From positions 1,544,715-1,608,714 of the forward strand of contig JAACJK010000002.1 in NCBI GenBank assembly GCA_013368325.1: DNA of 64,000 nt, given 5' to 3'. Positions 61,301 to 64,000 of this stretch are shown here, one piece after another. The notes below the pieces were generated by a model. The model saw only the letters and a list, made by a program, of their open reading frames with translations. It ran no database searches and had not been told where the DNA came from. The position numbers and the translations under genes are program-made. The stretch comes from Ephemerocybe angulata (Eukaryota; Basidiomycota; Agaricomycetes; Agaricales; Psathyrellaceae). Each line of letters starts with the position of its first letter. Positions within the stretch are counted from its first letter, which is position 1.

Positions 61301-64000
61301 ACGGGGAGCGTTGAAGCATGCGCAATGGCAGGAGGTGTTTGAAAGGAAATGATGCAGGCGGAGAAGGGCAAGGGAGAGGGTTTGGGAATGGAAATGAAAT
61401 GAAGAGGGTCGAACATTTGAAAGCGAGTGTTGGTGGATCGCAGGCTCAGGGAGATCGAGGGAAAGTCCGAGAGGGTGACACGGGAACACACGAGGCAGTG
61501 CGTGAGAAAGAGATCATGTGAACGCAAGCCATGCGTCAGGGCGAGGTTTAGGATACATCGTGGATGAGGTCAAGGTGTGCGACGGAGCAAGTCGGTGTGC
61601 GGAGATGGTTGAAAACGTTTGGACAAGGGTTAGGAGACAACGCGGAAGGCAAATGTGTCGGGTTGAATGGAAACAGAACAAGGTGTTTATGCAAGCGAGA
61701 AGAGATGCATGTGCAAGACGTGGAGTCCGTTGGGGAGAGGTTTAGGAAATAAAATGGGGAGAGTTAGGGAAGCGTGGATGTGGTCGATGCATGCGAAATG
61801 GAGGGAGGGGTTGGAAAGAAAATGATGCAGGTGGAGAGGAGTGTAAGGGAGAGGGTTGGACGTTTGAAAGCAAGTCGATCAAGGGTCAGGGAGGTCGAGG
61901 GAGAGTTTGAGAGGGTGACACGTGAACGTGCGAGGCAGCACGTGAGAAAGAGATCATGTGAACGCAAGCAGTGCATTGGGGCGAGGTTTAGGAAAAGACA
62001 GCGCGGATGAGGTGGAAAGGGAGAAGAGAGTAGTTTGGAATGGACAGGGGACAGAGCGAGTGAGTTGGGAGGAGGGTTAGGCAGGGCATCTTGGATGAAG
62101 GGTGTGGGGACAGAGATGGGTGCCGTGTTGGATGCGGGCGGTGAGAGACGACGCCGAGCGAGATGCATGTGTGTGGGAATCGCAGGGGCATGTGACGGGA
62201 ATAAACAAGGGTTTGGACAATGGTGGGAAAGAGTCATCAAATCAGGTTGATGGAAATGATGTGGCGTGGCGTGGGAATTGCAGATGCGGTCGGGGAAGAG
62301 AGCGGCCGTTCGGACGAGGTTTAGGCATCACAGAAGATCAATGAATTGGCAAGATTGAGACATGCTGGTGGGTCAAGTGGGAGTGATGTATGTGAGAACA
62401 CGGAGGAATGAGAGCATCCGGGAAAGGGTTAGGAAATTGAGACAAGGCAGTGGTCGTAGAGTGGCGAGTCGCGGTGTGCGGAGATGGTTGAAACCGTTTG
62501 GACAAGGGTTAGGAGACAATGCGGAAGACAAATGGAATGGAAACAGATCGAGGCGTTTGAAAGGAAAGGCAAGCGAGAAGAGATGCATGTGCGATACGGG
62601 GAGTCCGTTTGGGAGAGGTTTAGGAAATGGAACGAGAGCGAGGTGTTTGAACCGAGTTTGAAAGGAAACACAAGCAGACCGTGCGGGAGAGGTTTAGGGA
62701 ATCAGATGGAGAGAACGGGGAGCGTTGAAGCATGCGCAATGGCAGGAGGTGTTTGAAAGGAAATGATGCAGGCGGAGAAGGGCAAGGGAGAGGGTTTGGG
62801 AATGGAAATGAAATGAAGAGGGTCGAACATTTGAAAGCGAGTTGTTGGTGGATCGCAGGCTCAGGGAGATCGAGGGAAAGTCCGAGAGGGTGACACGGGA
62901 ACACACGAGGCAGTGCGTGAGAAAGAGATCATGTGAACGCAAGCCATGCGTCAGGGCGAGGTTTAGGATACATCGTGGATGAGGTCAAGGTGTGCGACGG
63001 AGCAAGTCGGTGTGCGGAGATGGTTGAAAACGTTTGGACAAGGGTTAGGAGACAACGCGGAAGGCAAATGTGTCGGGTTGAATGGAAACAGAACAAGGTG
63101 TTTATGCAAGCGAGAAGAGATGCATGTGCAAGACGTGGAGTCCGTTGGGGAGAGGTTTAGGAAATAAAATGGGGAGAGTTAGGGAAGCGTGGATGTGGTC
63201 GATGCATGCGAAATGGAGGGAGGGGTTGGAAAGAAAATGATGCAGGTGGAGAGGAGTGTAAGGGAGAGGGTTGGACGTTTGAAAGCAAGTCGATCAAGGG
63301 TCAGGGAGGTCGAGGGAGAGTTTGAGAGGGCGACACGTGAACGTGCGAGGCAGCACGTGAGAAAGAGATCATGTGAACGCAAGCAGTGCATTGGGGCGAG
63401 GTTTAGGAAAAGACAGCGGGATGAGGTGGAAAGGGAGAAGAGAGTAGTTTGGAATGCGACAGGGGACAGAGGGAGTGAGTTGGGAGGAGGGTTAGGCAGG
63501 GCATCTTGGATGAAGGGTGTGGGGACAGAGATGGGTGCCGTGTTGGATGCGGGCGGTGAGAGATGACGCCGAGCGAGATGCATGTGTGTGGGAATCGCAG
63601 GGGCATGTGACGGGAATAAACAAGGGTTTGGACAAGGGTGGGAAAGAGTCATCAAATCAGGTTGATGGAAATGATGTGGCGTGGGCCGTGGGAATTGCAG
63701 ATGCGGTCGGGGAAGAGCGGCCGTTCGGACGAGGTTTAGGCATCACAGAAGATCAATGAATTGGCAAGATTGAGACATGCTGGTGGGTCAAGTGGGAGTG
63801 ATGTATGTGAGAACACGGAGGAATGAGAGCATCCGGGAAAGGGTTAGGAAATTGAGACAAGGCAGTGGTCGTAGAGTGGCGAGTCGCGGTGTGCGGAGAT
63901 GGTTGAAACCGTTTGGACAAGGGTTAGGAGACAATGCGGAAGACAAATGGAATGGAAACAGATCGAGGCGTTTGAAAGGAAAGGCAAGCGAGAAGAGATG

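Larger units (their letters stand above)
42995..64000 (+). repeat. Satellite array, 1420-bp unit, about 14.8 head-to-tail copies, continues past window
   Basis: Anchoring on GCAGGCTCAGGGAGATCGAG, units start at 42995, 44415, 45835, 47318, 48738, 50157, 51576, 52927, 54343, 55761, 57181, 58601, 60020, 61440 and 62855. Lengths are 1415-1420 bp except unit 3 (1483) and unit 7 (1351). All copies share one orientation and are very similar. No frame is preserved through a unit: open stretches are below 200 codons and are shifted by one-base indels between copies, so the array is not coding. The + strand is G-rich (44521-44580 has 25 G and 8 C) and carries TTAGG 11 times per unit, never its complement. 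Confidence 0.97.

Noticed and set aside
43073..63759. Dozens of recurring open frames of 60-195 codons in the satellite
   Set aside because: They recur only because the unit repeats. Many start at GTG or TTG, all six frames have similar openness, and one-base indels between copies break or merge them without any sign of constraint.
42995..64000. CRISPR-like or rDNA spacer array
   Set aside because: The unit is 1420 bp with no short repeat/unique spacer pattern, no cas genes, a eukaryotic context, and no rRNA sequence was recognised in or beside it.

Overview
The window is nuclear DNA of a filamentous basidiomycete, most likely an Agaricomycete. The genes are broken by many short introns of about 50-70 bp with GT..AG borders. 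Several families present are typical of mushroom-forming fungi: DUF6533 membrane proteins, a DUF6699 protein, and a CACTA/Plavaka-like transposase. No prokaryotic features, tRNA, rRNA or CRISPR array were seen. Gene spans below include introns; exon joins were worked out by eye.

Layout. Positions 1-4746 (-) hold an ARMC8/Vid28 (GID5)-like armadillo protein of the GID/CTLH ubiquitin ligase, cut at its 3' end by the window edge. From 6.1 to 7.0 kb there is a weak hypothetical gene. At 7109-8828 two apparently identical 849-bp non-autonomous elements sit head to tail, with terminal inverted repeats and a flanking 8-bp direct repeat (hAT-like). A frameshifted small secreted-protein gene follows (9.3-9.8 kb), then a Kv-beta-type aldo/keto reductase (10.6-12.3 kb), a DUF6533 membrane protein (14.3-16.5 kb) with a MITE-like insert, a 600-residue Ser-rich disordered protein (17.6-19.4 kb) and a hypothetical gene (19.9-20.4 kb). 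A large multi-exon transposase-like gene occupies 20.6-25.2 kb (-), divergent from two hypothetical genes (25.7-28.1 kb). This block ends in a hairpin plus CTAG structure near 28.4 kb. Next come an extended-SDR reductase (28.5-30.0 kb, -), a tiny secreted peptide (30.5 kb), an MFS transporter (31.7-34.3 kb) convergent with a DUF6699 protein (34.3-35.7 kb), and a second DUF6533 paralogue (38.1-39.8 kb).

From 42,995 to the right edge (21 kb, a third of the window) the sequence is a satellite array. It has a 1420-bp unit, about 14.8 copies, all in one orientation, and no conserved reading frame. The unit is itself a diverged internal duplication. It is G-rich on the + strand and carries the telomere-like pentamer TTAGG 11 times, always on the + strand. 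Copies fall into two sequence families arranged in blocks, with mosaic units at the right. The switch between families lies next to the only patch of foreign sequence in the array. This array is the most distinctive feature of the window; a subtelomeric position, with the telomere to the right, is the working hypothesis.

The genes do not form a recognisable cluster. The reductases and the transporter are housekeeping or accessory metabolism, and the rest reflects transposon activity and a repeat-rich chromosome region.
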